Both the position numbers and the translations under genes were made by a program. A DNA stretch of 41,764 nucleotides from Zygnema cylindricum (Eukaryota > Streptophyta > Zygnematophyceae > Zygnematales > Zygnemataceae): NCBI GenBank assembly GCA_037447655.1, contig JBBHKE010002070.1, forward strand, positions 1 to 41,764, read 5' to 3'. Shown here one piece after another: positions 21,390 through 31,387 of the stretch. The notes below the pieces were generated by a model, which was not told the origin of the DNA, ran no database searches, and worked only from the letters and a program-made list of their open reading frames with translations. Position 1 is the stretch's first letter. Each line of letters starts with the position of its first letter.

Positions 21390-22276
21390 TGTTGAAAAGA
21401 GGTAATTAATAGTTCACTTCTCTATTTTAGTTTTACTTTAAAGAAAGAGAGTGAGGATCAAAGGCACGCCATGGCTGCCGCCATATTTAGAAAGTGGCAG
21501 ATTTTGAAGTAGAGGATATTTTACTAAAATGTTGCCTAAGTCCAGATTTGGACCTGGGTCTGTGAACTAATATGTAGACGTAAGCCTTATCCACTAGGGA
21601 GTTATCGAACGATACACGTGTCGGGTTTGAAAGATATATAAACATTAACGCAACAGCTAATTAACACCAAACTAACCAAAAGGAGCAATTCATGCATGTA
21701 CGCGAATCTTAACCGTGTAAAATATGTTTTGATCGGACGGCCGGCATTGTAGCCGCCACGCGAAGTGAGATTTTGGCGTCATTTGGAGATAGCGTCACGC
21801 GGTGCCACGTGGTGCCACATTATTTGATATCGGAGAAGATTGGAGGAGGAACCATGGCTCCCGATTTGATAGGTGTCACATTGTAGACCATGTCGTACAA
21901 TGGCCGTACAATAAGTACATCTCCTATTGTACCTTCTTGTACTATATAGTGTTCCTATGGGACTAGGGTTTAGTAGTAGGTAGTCGTGAGTAGGCAGACC
22001 AAGACTTAGTTATTTTTAGGTACCTCTCTCTTAGAGAGCTGGTAACTATAAAGGTCATCTTTGACCAGCCATAACTTACTGCTCAGGGGAGCAAATTCAG
22101 TGATTCTTTTTGCGTTTGACTCAAGGGAGTCTTGTCCTCACAGGGGTGAGGGTGGTCAGACTTTTTGTGTGCTTGGGCGGCACCTATTCAGTGGGAAAGT
22201 GGAAGGGGCAAATATTATCTTAGAGGCTTTACATAGGCTGCTCATTTTGTGGGTCAATGGAGACTACATAATTTCA
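21390..22276 (+). repeat. solo copia-type LTR with 5-bp target duplication
   Basis: The 887-bp block starts TGTTGAAAAG and ends ATAATTTCA. AGGGT lies on both sides (21385-21389 and 22277-22281), and rejoining them restores the TIR-element sequence seen at 31620-31660. It shares the CATAACTTACTGCTCAGGGG block and the following 100 bases with the LTRs at 2772 and 8158. Such solo LTRs arise by LTR-LTR recombination. Confidence 0.92.
21534..21606 (-). other. antisense tRNA-Arg-like module in solo LTR
   Basis: This is the best preserved of the four. On the minus strand it reads TCCCTAGTGGATAAGGC (D-arm/A-box like), GTCTACATA (anticodon arm like) and CCAGGTCCAAATCTGG, a T-arm with a perfect five-base stem (CCAGG... 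with CTGG wobble) around a TCCAAAT-type loop. The spacing is close to a tRNA. The acceptor stem does not pair well. Confidence 0.52.
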
Positions 22277-22992
22277 AGGGTTTGTGACATTTTGACGTCA
22301 AGCGTACTTATGATAACGTCGACATCATTAATTCTAAAACATTCCGCCATGGTTTCCCGATTTTGTTTTTTCGTCCGTTCTCACTCTATTTGCCACCAAA
22401 ATAAGCTAAAAAACAACCAAAAGAAATATTTTGTATAGATCTTTCATTTGATACCTTTCTTGCCTTTTTCCATTGCAAAAATTATGAGATAGACGCGTTA
22501 GTGGGAGAGGGAGACAGAGAGGCGCTTTCACGGACTTCGCTTTTGCAAAATGGCGTCCGTTGGTCAAAAACCCCTCCACGGCCCTTGTACGGAAAAAAGC
22601 GCATGGAAAAAAGTCATGCAATGGCTGGAAACGTGCAGTGGGTTTTGGGTACTCTGCGCACAAAAATTGTCAAAAACTTTCGACACGTACGACAACATCT
22701 ACCTATTCCCTCACCTTATGTAACTATATTTAAAATCACCTCGCGAGGTGATTTTATATGAAGTTTGAAGATGGGCTGAATGGACGCGAAATTGAGTCGA
22801 AACGCGCTAGGCGACAAACGACATCTAGCTAGATGACAAACTGTAGTACATATAAAGTTTCAAGGTAACGCAACTTGTACGGTGGTAATTTCAATTTTTT
22901 GGTACGGCTGCGGATTTTCACGTTTTTTTCTGAGTTATGAAGGAAAACGACAAAAAATAACTGTAACTTTAGCATATGCGAAAGTACCCTTA

Positions 22993-23694
22993 GGTAGCGC
23001 TATCACCCAGGGAACTCAAAGAGGAAATACGAGAGGTGGAATAAAATTATAAAATCCACTAACATGGCGGATTGTTTGGTTTATCTAGTTTTTTTTATGT
23101 AACACGATAGTTATTCGTACGCGATTCCTGGCGTTACTGGTCAGTACAAAAAGATAGGGTTAAGATAATTGTACGAATTGCAGTGAATCGTACAATATTC
23201 TGTAAGTTTGCTTCGGTTATTGGCAACAACTTTAGGAATCTTGTACGTTTAATTATCCTATAAGAATAGTACGATTACTAGCCAGTACGCGAGTAAGGGT
23301 GAAGTTTTATCATACGTTTCTGTAATTGTACGACAAACTCTACAGACTGGGTCGATTGAGTCGATGTTCCATCACGTAGAGTCTGTGAGCTACGTGTTCA
23401 AAATTGACCAGCGCCACGCAAGCTACGATTCGATATTGAATATCTTTCAATTTTTTAGCACCGACAAACTTTGCTTCAAATCTTGACTTACGTACCATGT
23501 ACCTGCGTACGAAGTAACCATACGACAAAACTTTTATACTTTTTGCAGACGTCAGTTTGTACGCCAGCTCATTTTTTAGGGTTTCAATTTTCGAAAATAA
23601 CGAAAGTCCTTTGAGAGAAATAGTGTGACGAACAAAAGTTACTAAAAATAGCGTGACGAGGGAATGTTACGAAATTTCGTTTTTATTTTCTGTT
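22993..23694. other. gene-free interval rich in GTACG words
   Basis: No gene is supported. The words GTACG, CGTAC and TGTACG recur unusually often between about 23115 and 23530. I see no TIR pair that explains the block. Confidence 0.5.
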
Positions 23695-23702
23695 GTATTT
23701 TG

Positions 23703-24544
23703 TAGTGTTGGGTATCGGGTAAATTCATATCGCGATAATATCGATATTCGATATATCGAATATCGATCGAGCCTCGATATATCGTACCGAGACCAACATA
23801 AAATATCGCGATATATATCGCGATATATTGTATTTTTAAAATTTTATTTTTTTATTTTTTTTATATAATATGTTTTTTTAGCGAAAAAGTCAAATTGTCT
23901 AATACGCCACGTACGCCGTGATTTTCGTTCCGTGACTTAAATGTAGACGCCGCAAAATGTAACCGACAAAAGAGTACTAATTCTGAAATTGTAATGATTA
24001 ATTATTTGGGGTATGGTTACACGAGGAGGTCTCTGTACTAGTACGGACAACAAAATTTATGTATTACAGAGGCCTCGGGTACATCGCGTATCTTTTGTCA
24101 AAAAGTTTTACATACGTGTTCTGAGATGAGTGGTTCCACGTAAGCTGACTACCAAATCTCAAAAATCATCGAATATCTGGAAACCGTCCTTTTTCGTCTG
24201 GAAAATCGTATCTGCGTATGACGTACGTGTACTTCACAAGTGTACCTCGTCAATGTACCTCAGAGATCTCCTTCACTCTGCTGACTTTCAGGAAAAAACC
24301 GTATTTCTTTCCGGCAAAGATTTTACAGTCACTTTCTCCGAAGTCAGGAGACTTTGAAAACCTGTGGGATTTTTTTTTTTTTTTTTTAGCTTCGATATAT
24401 CGACAATACGATATATCGTAGATTTATTGTCGATATATCGCGATGGTTTGAAATTCGATATATCGAAGCGATATATCGATTATCGGCTACCTGAAATTCG
24501 ATATATATTGAATATCGGCAAACGGTCCTCGATACCCAACACTA
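23703..24544. mobile_element. 842-bp hAT-like non-autonomous element
   Basis: Ends are TAGTGTTGGGTATCGGG (left) and TAGTGTTGGGTATCGAGG (right, reverse-complemented). The flanks are GTATTTTG (23695-23702) and CTATTTTG (24545-24552), an 8-bp target duplication with one mismatch, as expected for hAT. Both subterminal regions are packed with CGATATATCG palindromes on each side. The centre has no transposase. Confidence 0.88.
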
Positions 24545-24602
24545 CTATTTTGGAAACCGCGTGTCATGTGCAAATCTTAAGATTTTTTGTTAGTTTTCCA
24601 TC

Positions 24603-24707
24603 ATGACACGTAGCTTAATCGTCCAGCGTGTCACGGTTTTTTTTTTCTGTATCTGCCAACCCACCAACCCACCTCCTCGAGGTGGGTTGACAGTTACAGA
24701 AAAAAAT
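24603..24707. repeat. nested hairpins inside the family F element
   Basis: TGACACG (24604) and CGTGTCA (24627) form an outer inverted pair. A second, stronger hairpin runs from about 24640 to 24706: TTTCTGTATCTGCCAACCC on the left pairs with GGGTTGACAGTTACAGAAA on the right, around CTCGAGG. Confidence 0.7.
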
Positions 24708-24730
24708 GAAGCTAACTCCTCGGAGATGAA

Positions 24731-24890
24731 CATCCGACGGCCAGTATTACGTCCAAGACCTTCGGAGAGTATCGGCAAGATTCTCTGTAATGTTGTTTTT
24801 CGCATAAAAACAAAATAGGCGGTACGATTTGGTACGGAGGGTCGTGGATTTCTGTAAACTACGCCACTTTCGCCTGATGGAACGTCACCC
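24731..24890 (+). mobile_element. right end of TIR element family F, second copy
   Basis: This copy aligns with 9205-9364 (CATCC, GGCAAGATTCTCTG, AAAACAAAATA, GATTTCTGTAAAC, GGAACGTCACCC) and ends before TAA. Here homology continues without interruption to the left of CATCC. The left terminus cannot be placed with confidence. Confidence 0.65.
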
Positions 24891-24984
24891 TAATTCATAT
24901 TTTCCTGAAAAAGGGAAATTAACAAAGTACGCATTCACAACTAAATGGGGTCCCATTATTGGCCACTATCCCTAAACAAACATC

Positions 24985-25110
24985 TCCAGGACACCTATTG
25001 CGTCACGAGGGGTGTCCCACCCAATCCCGTCACTCCTAAAAAATAATATCCAGGACACCTACTGGTGTGAACAGGGGTGCCTACCCCAACCCCGTCAAAA
25101 ATGTCACGTT
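24985..25110. repeat. 64-bp tandem duplication
   Basis: Two copies start TCCAGGACACCTA at 24985 and 25049 and share AGGGGTG and CCCGTCA blocks. They have diverged noticeably. Confidence 0.7.
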
Positions 25111-25967
25111 TGAATAGTACGATCGCACGTTAGTAGCGTACGATTATAGTACGAAAGGTGAGATATATCTCTTTGATGGTTTATTGACCCAAATTAATAG
25201 GATGAGACGAGCGGTCCCAAACTCCCAAATCTGTCAATCTCCCAATACCATGCGCCTGCTTTGGTACTTTCTGACAGAATTTGATGATGATAAGACCAAA
25301 AACGACAAATTCCTCCTACCAGAAATGTACTTTTTGGCCCTTGTATTCTGACATGTATCGTACGCGGGGGAAACGACGTTTCTTATAACCGCGCTTTCTA
25401 CGTAACAGTACAGTACTGTACTGTACTGTAGTTTTTTTCTGCCTCTTCCTTTAGAGTTATCTTTGAAGTGTCGTATCTTTTCTATCGTCTTATTTTGCGT
25501 TTTTACTCTTAACTGCAATCCTTTCCTCTCGTCTTACCTTGTTCCTGTCCTTCTCGGTAAGCCGCTCTCCCACTCCCTCTCTCGCTCTCTCTCCCGCCCC
25601 CTGTTTTTTAAGGACATTTCTCTTTATCTTTTTGCTTATTTTCCTCGACTCTTTTTAGAACCTATTTCCTATCTGTCTCTCCCTTCTAACCCTGACCTAA
25701 CCCCAATGCCTTCTCTCGCCTCTCCCTTTCCTTCTTCCTCCGGATTTCACCTTCCCCCCTCTTCATCACTGCTTTTCTCTCATTGGTTCTACGGTGCACA
25801 CTGTTGATCTTATTTTGTTTAGTTTTGAAATGAGTTTGGATTCAAAACTTAATAAATAAGTTTATGCATGAATCCACTCCAATTCAATCATCTTTACAAT
25901 GTACAATGTCAGCTCTAAAAATTTAAGCTATTTTTTGCGTTTTACAATAACTTCATGATCTACATAC
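25111..25967. other. gene-free interval with a palindrome and a CT-rich stretch
   Basis: A perfect 22-bp palindrome made of TACAGTACAGT and its complement lies near 25408-25429. The stretch 25550-25760 is CT-rich and yields a long but low-complexity ORF. No gene is supported. Confidence 0.5.
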
Positions 25968-26302
25968 TGCATTGTCAATACTAGTTTTATGTTAATATTA
26001 CATTGTCAATACTAAGTTTACTATTAATGCTACATTGTCAATACTAAGTTTAATATTAATGCTAGATTGTCAATGCTAGGTTAAAAATTAATGTTACATT
26101 GTCAATTCTAGATTTAATATTAATATTACAGTGTCAATATTAGGTTCAACATTAATATTACATTTTCTGTACTAAGTTTAATATTAATGCTACATTGTCA
26201 ATACTAAGTTTAATTTTATTGCTAGATTGTCAATGCTAGGTTGAACATTAATACCACATTGTCAATACTAGATTTAATCTTAGTACTACATTGTCTATAC
26301 TG
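25968..26302. repeat. 32-bp minisatellite, about 10.5 copies
   Basis: The unit begins TACATTGTCAATACTAAG and continues TTTAATATTAATGC. Ten full units and a partial one follow without spacers. Variant units recur in the same order five units apart: TAGATTGTCAATGCTAGG occurs as units four and nine. Confidence 0.92.
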
Positions 26303-27320
26303 TCCAAACTATTTTAACAACCACTAGTAGTTAGTGAATGTGTCTTGGATTTACATCTAACATAAAGTATTTTTGACATCAATAAAATAGGGTTCGTCAG
26401 TTTCAACCTTTTATATCCACATCATTTCAGAATAGAAAATGTGGGCCATTTAAAAAATTGCAAAGCAATGGAATCCTCGGCTATGTTTTGGCAGCTTCAC
26501 ACATGAGTTAGTGATATTGTTTTCTCTCAGTTTTGTTGATTGGCGAGCTTCTCCTCCTCCTTCCTCCCTTACACACATTCTCAATTCCTAAAAAATTAAT
26601 ATTATTTCGTCTCTGTTCTTTTAATTCCCCTCTCTCCACCTCTCCCTCTCCATACTTAGGTTGCAATGTTTATTTTTTCTCAACCAGGGCCCATTTCGCG
26701 CATAGGGATTGTTTGCTGCAAGAGATAAGAGCTACTCGAAATCAAATTGGTGGGTACTGTAGCAGTCTCCCTCTTTTTCTCTTTTTTCTTTCTTCATTTT
26801 TTTTTTTAATGAATCCTTGTTCAAGAAAAAATTACGAGGAGGGTTGGATGTAAAATTGGTCAACAGAACTACAATCTGAAAAATGGTTAAATATTGTTCA
26901 CCACCATGGACGTGGTTTACATTATTTGTGGATTATAAGTCTTTATAGTGGTTATTTAAGGACAAAACGCTATAGTAAAATGTTAAGCAGCTAGAATGCT
27001 TTTAATTTCAGCATAAGTTTGTTTTAACTCAATCATGTTTTATGTGGAAATGTGTAATTTGGGGAGAATAGTCTCAACATTAGTTTTGGTTTGGGTATGA
27101 TAGGCAAGATTATATTTTGCGTGGAATGCATTTATTTTGGGAAGAATTGGTCCGAAAATCAGTGTAGATAGGATTCAATAACACGACAATGAACTTGCTA
27201 ACCACAACCGATACTACTGATGGTGAACAATATTGTTCTATGCCTTTGCCTCTTACTGAGGTGCAAAAAATAGATCACTTCGTTTATTTTTTATCTCTTC
27301 TTTTGTCTGTTTCCTGACAG
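26303..27320. other. upstream region of the acidic-protein gene
   Basis: No protein gene is supported. A pyrimidine-rich stretch (about 26540-26650) and a possible 5' UTR exon around 26690-26750 precede a plausible acceptor (TTTCCTGACAG, ending 27320) just before the start codon of the next gene, so a 5' UTR intron is likely. Confidence 0.4.
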
Positions 27321-27327
27321 TCGAGGA

Positions 27328-27393
27328 ATGCAAAGCCAGAATGGTTATGGAAAACAATTCAGCGGCTCCACGAGCAAAGCTTACCGGAAATGA
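27328..27393 (+). other. overlapping upstream ORF of the acidic-protein gene
   Basis: An ATG 13 bases before the predicted start opens a 21-codon frame (MQSQNGYGKQFSGS...) that ends inside the main ORF in another frame. If the transcript includes it, it would reduce initiation at 27341, unless translation begins upstream in the main frame. Confidence 0.35.
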
Positions 27394-29712
27394 GGACGAA
27401 AACGAAGAAGATTTCCTTTTTTATAAGGGGAAAGGAGAATATGGAAGGCGAGAGGAAGACGATGATGACGATGAAGAGGACGACGGCGAATACGAGGAGG
27501 AGGAAGAAGGCGACGCCGAAGAAGAACGCAAAGGTGGAGAAGGAGCCCGTGCAAAGACAAACCTAGTGGAGAATTTCGTATTGAATGGCTCTAAAACTGT
27601 ACAGGAAGAGGACAAAGGATCTATTTCGATAAAAGATGAAATTGGCGGTACTTCATCTCGCCATTATCCAAGTCTTTCCGTGTCAGAAAAGTCTAACAGT
27701 TTAACCGAAAGCTCCGGCAGTTATCCAGCTTTGTCAGTTTCTGAAAAAGATTTTAGTATCGAAGATAAAGACGATTACATCCCGGTGCCTCCTAAAAACT
27801 TTTTGGTTGGTGATTCAATGTTATTGACACCTGAAAAAGAAAAAAATGCTTCCACAACATTGGATGAGGCAAATGTGCCTTCTTTATCGAATGCCCCTTC
27901 TTTTCGGCCTCCTGAAAGTGTAAAGGGAATCGATTTTGATGATGATTATGACGATACCAGTGACCTAAACAATAAAAGTCTACTAGAAAAAGAAAATATT
28001 TTGGAAGACGAAAATACCAAAAAAGATGAGACAACCGAAGAAAATGAGAAAAAAGAGGACAAATCTGAAGAAGAGAAAACCAAGGAGGAGAAAATTGGCG
28101 AAGAGGAACCTGAAAAAAATGAGAAAATTGAAAAAGAAGAGAAAAATGGAAATCCCTCGTTGACCGAATCGGTTTCATTGCGAGTTCGTCCCGTCGAGAG
28201 CGTCGAGGGAGTTCGATTTGATGACGAGGTCATTGAAGAGGAAGATGAAGATGAAGAAGATGGAGAAGGGGAAGAGGAAGTAGAGACTACTGGAGATAAA
28301 GGCTCCAAAAGGAGGGAGTATGTGGAACAGAGGGGAGAAGGAGGAGTTTCTCAAGATAGTCTAGAAAGTGATGTTACGGGGGCTGACTTTTCTAAATCTT
28401 CACAAACGGAACTTAAGGAAGTCGAGGATTTCAACCAAGAGAAAAATGATGATTTAACCAATTTGGAGTTGGGAATTAGAGAGCAGTCGTCACTTTATGA
28501 GCATGGCCTCAGAGTACGACAATTGAGCGCCGAAATCACAGACGTGGGAGAATTTGGGAAAATTTTAACAAATGAAAAGGATGTCGATATTGCAACAGCT
28601 AAGGTAGTGTACGAAATAATTTATACAAAAACAATGTGTTCAGTGGACATTTTGAATGCGTTTTTCACTGTTAAGACCTTTTTTTTGTGCTTTGGGGATG
28701 TATATTCCATGTTAATCATGAGTTTGAAGATTACATGTTTGGAAACATGACATATTTTTATCATGTTTTGTGCCATACCCTGTGGGAGAAGCATGATTAG
28801 TGATCATCAAATACCCTGTTTAGCATTTATTGAAAAAATTCCTTTGACAGATTGCAGTTATGGTACGGCTATGGAGTAGACTTAAATAGCTTCCCCTTAT
28901 GTTTTCCTAACTTTCACATAAAAAAGCTTTACAAAATGGCAATTTCGTCCATTCTGAAGGCTGGAATTCATGGAGTTATGTAAAATCGACATGAAATTAT
29001 GCAGTATAAATGTAAAGAACTTTTGTATTGTTGTACCTACTTGCCTTTTGTTAGAGTTTTGATTGACTAAAGCTGTTGTTAACATGCATTATTTTTGTTT
29101 TTTTACTAATAGTGTCACGACCACTTGTGCGTCATCCAGGATTTGCCAATTTCGGAGACTAAAAACAATTCATCACCAGGTACAGAAATAGTTCTCGAAG
29201 TAACCACTTCTGAAAGTTCTCACAAAGAGGATGTGAGCAAAGTCACTTTACAGGAAGAATCATCCATTCCCAACTCTCATGAAATGGACAATGTGACAGA
29301 AGTGAGAGAAATTTCAGTTCCAGTTCCAGTTCCAGCTCCACAACCAGTTTCTGTTCCTGTTCCAGTTTCAGAGACAGATTCAGTTCCAGCTCCAGTTTCA
29401 AATTCAGTTTCATTTCCAGCTCCAATTCCAGCTCCAGTTTCTGTTTCAGTTTCAGTTCCCGTTCTGGATTCAGTTTCAAATGAAGCAGTGGCCGTATGTC
29501 CGTTGGCAAAACTTGATTCCTCTGTTCCAATAGCGACAGAAAAACCGGTTCAGGAAAAGCCTAAGTCAATACCAATTCCTGTGGGGTCTAAAGGAGGAGG
29601 TAATCAGAAACTTATTGATGAAGATGATGACGAAAACTATGACGTGAAGCAAAAAGGCTTCCGTCGAATTTTAGGACATTTTGTATGTGGATGCCAGCAT
29701 CGAAATGTTTAA
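27341..29712 (+). CDS. unrecognised highly acidic protein, two exons, about 611 aa
   Basis: Exon 1 (27341-28603) ends AAG|GTAGTG; exon 2 (29140-29712) follows CATCCAG|GAT. Both are in phase 0 and give 421 + 190 residues. The acceptor at 29139 is preferred because TACTAAT (29104-29110), a textbook branch point, lies 30 bases upstream; an AG directly after it would be too close. The protein is dominated by Asp/Glu runs (residues 38-64, 296-313) and Lys/Glu stretches (226-268). Two motif pairs recur: YPSLSVSEK (109) with YPALSVSEK (128), and RPPESVKGIDFDD (189) with RPVESVEGVRFDD (283). Exon 2 has a Val/Pro/Ser repeat region and a basic, Cys-containing tail (RRILGHFVCGC). There is no TM segment or known domain. 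The frame stays open upstream of 27341 to the putative acceptor, so an earlier start in another exon is possible. Confidence 0.7.
29314..29480. repeat. coding (GTTCCA)n-like hexanucleotide repeat
   Basis: Degenerate hexamers GTTCCA, GCTCCA and GTTTCA repeat through exon 2 of the acidic-protein gene and encode the VPVPVPAPQPVSVPVPV-type region. The period keeps frame. It looks like a microsatellite that expanded inside the coding sequence. Confidence 0.8.
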
Positions 29713-29810
29713 GTTTTTCAAGAATTGAGAATCGGTCGAATTCCTTTTGTCTGATACTAGGATTAGTTTTGTGGGTCTTTTTTTTTTATTATTTAAATGT
29801 TGGGATCAGG

Positions 29811-29816
29811 AATAAA
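29811..29816 (+). terminator. polyadenylation signal AATAAA
   Basis: A canonical AATAAA lies about 100 bases after the stop of the acidic-protein gene, a plausible 3' UTR length. A second similar motif lies near 29889. This supports the stop at 29712 as the real gene end. Confidence 0.5.
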
Positions 29817-31384
29817 ATTTCAGGGGAGGGAAGCAGCATGGGTTAAGGGGTGAAGTAATCTCGTCATAATCAAAAGGGCTCCTGCTTAAAATAAAAATGT
29901 CATCTTAAGAAATCATTTTTTATGATTAAGTTTAAATTCTGATTTTATTGGCCTACAACTTTTTGTATTTTAATGAAGGTTTCAAACTCGTTTCAGAGTA
30001 GTTACGTTCGTTGCAACGTAGACAGTAATATTTTAGTAGGTTTTTAATTTGTTATTGCTCTTTTTTCGGAATTTGTTATTTCTTTTTTCAGGAACTCTAA
30101 CCTTATTATAGAGTTTATATCATTGCCAAATTGTTGTTATGTCATACTTTATGTTATTACTGGCATTTTTTATCAACTGTACGGTTGGATTGTTTCTTGT
30201 TATTGTTGGAAATGGTAATTGTTTCTTTCTAAAATATTATTTGCAAATTAAGCGTTGGATAACTTCTTTGTCTTTTTAGTCTTTTGTCTGAAGCAGTGTT
30301 TGCCTATATTTGCGATTATCTCATAACTCATGATAAGGTAAAAAAAAATAAAAAAATGATAAATGTTTTACCAAGCTTGAATTCTGACTAGCGAATCAAA
30401 CACTATTCACGGGGATGATAACGAGGAAGGATCTGTGGAACGAAAGTACAATAGTACGGTTCGTACTTTTTACGAACGATTCATTTATTTCGTATGACAG
30501 GGTACTATTGTATTCTACTGAAACACGGCTTATAGCCAATCGCGGTCAAGTTCAACTAAGCGTGGGATTTTACCAAAAAACGGATTAAAACGGGTGACAC
30601 GACGAAAAAACACGATTAAAAGGTAACCAATAAACGTAAGCAAGAATATTTGTTTATAGTTGATGATGTAAATGTATTTCTTGTTTTTGTGTCTTCCCTT
30701 TTTTGTTTAGGTTCCATTGCTCGGGAGTACTGTAATATACGTGGGTACTTCACTTATTTGCCTTTTCCTCAAAAATGTACGGAAGATTATTGACAATACA
30801 TGTTTTTTCAATGATGCGATCCTATTTGTTTTGGTTCATAATTTTCTGCCTCAATTGTCACTTTTCCTACATTGAAAATGTTAAATGAATGTCGCAAAGT
30901 TTGAAGTGACGAAGCATTTAGGTTTGAAATTGCAAAACTACAAAAAACCATCAAAAAAAGATTCGACAATTTAATATTGGAAGGTATGTCAATTGGAAGG
31001 TTTTTGCAGCTTCACTTAAGCACTTTCACAAAAAAAATGAAGTTTCTTTTCACCTCTGGACATTTGCCAGTGGACTTTCTGTCGGCCGGTACTGTACCTT
31101 TCCTTTTGTGTTTCGGACTGATAAAGTCCAGTAACTTGCCACCACGTGGATGTCGTTTTTAGCGATGAAGCACGTCAGACAAGGTTTCTGATTCGTTGAT
31201 TTGGTTTGCACCTTTTTTGAAGGATCGAGGAATATTTTTTGCGAGCGGATATTTACCAAGCACATAAAGTAATTACCGTACGGCAGCGCGTCTACGCCTC
31301 ATTGGCCACGAATTGCCCTTGGATCTTCATGAATCATAAGGCTTGACTTTTTAGATGCAGTAGGTAAGTTACAGTCAAGACGAC
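29817..31384. other. gene-free interval
   Basis: AT-rich sequence with T-runs. GTAC-containing words cluster near 30440-30510. Short ORFs on both strands (30977-31162, 31050-31265) overlap each other and show no domain. I see no further exon of the upstream gene. Confidence 0.5.
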
Positions 31385-31387
31385 TTA

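Larger units (their letters stand above)
21143..22989 (+). mobile_element. TIR element family B, copy 2, split by a solo LTR
   Basis: The left end GTGTACTTTCGCATGT follows the shared TAA (21140-21142); the right end GGGTACTTTCGCATAT (reverse-complemented) is followed by TTA. Without the 887-bp LTR and its 5-bp duplication it is 955 bp, matching copy 1 (954 bp). Its sequence is the reverse complement of copy 1, so together they form a large inverted repeat centred on the TAA. The palindrome lies near 22733-22756. Confidence 0.8.

Noticed and set aside
22501-22761. ORF similar to one in the other family B element (31910-32227)
   Set aside because: Several frames of the same segment are open at once, the similarity follows from DNA homology of the elements, and no domain is seen. 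The 31910 frame is also altered by the 95-bp duplication.
25463-25807. 114-residue ORF
   Set aside because: The sequence is CT-rich and low complexity; no domain or conserved partner.
25968-26302. Regular short repeats resembling a CRISPR array
   Set aside because: The 32-bp units are contiguous, with no spacers, and the window is eukaryotic.
26533-26853. 106-residue ORF
   Set aside because: It is low-complexity, Leu/Ser/Pro/Phe from a pyrimidine tract, with no domain; more likely a 5' UTR region.
29243-29530. Antisense Leu/Glu/Lys-repeat ORF
   Set aside because: It is the shadow of the hexanucleotide repeat in exon 2 of the acidic-protein gene.
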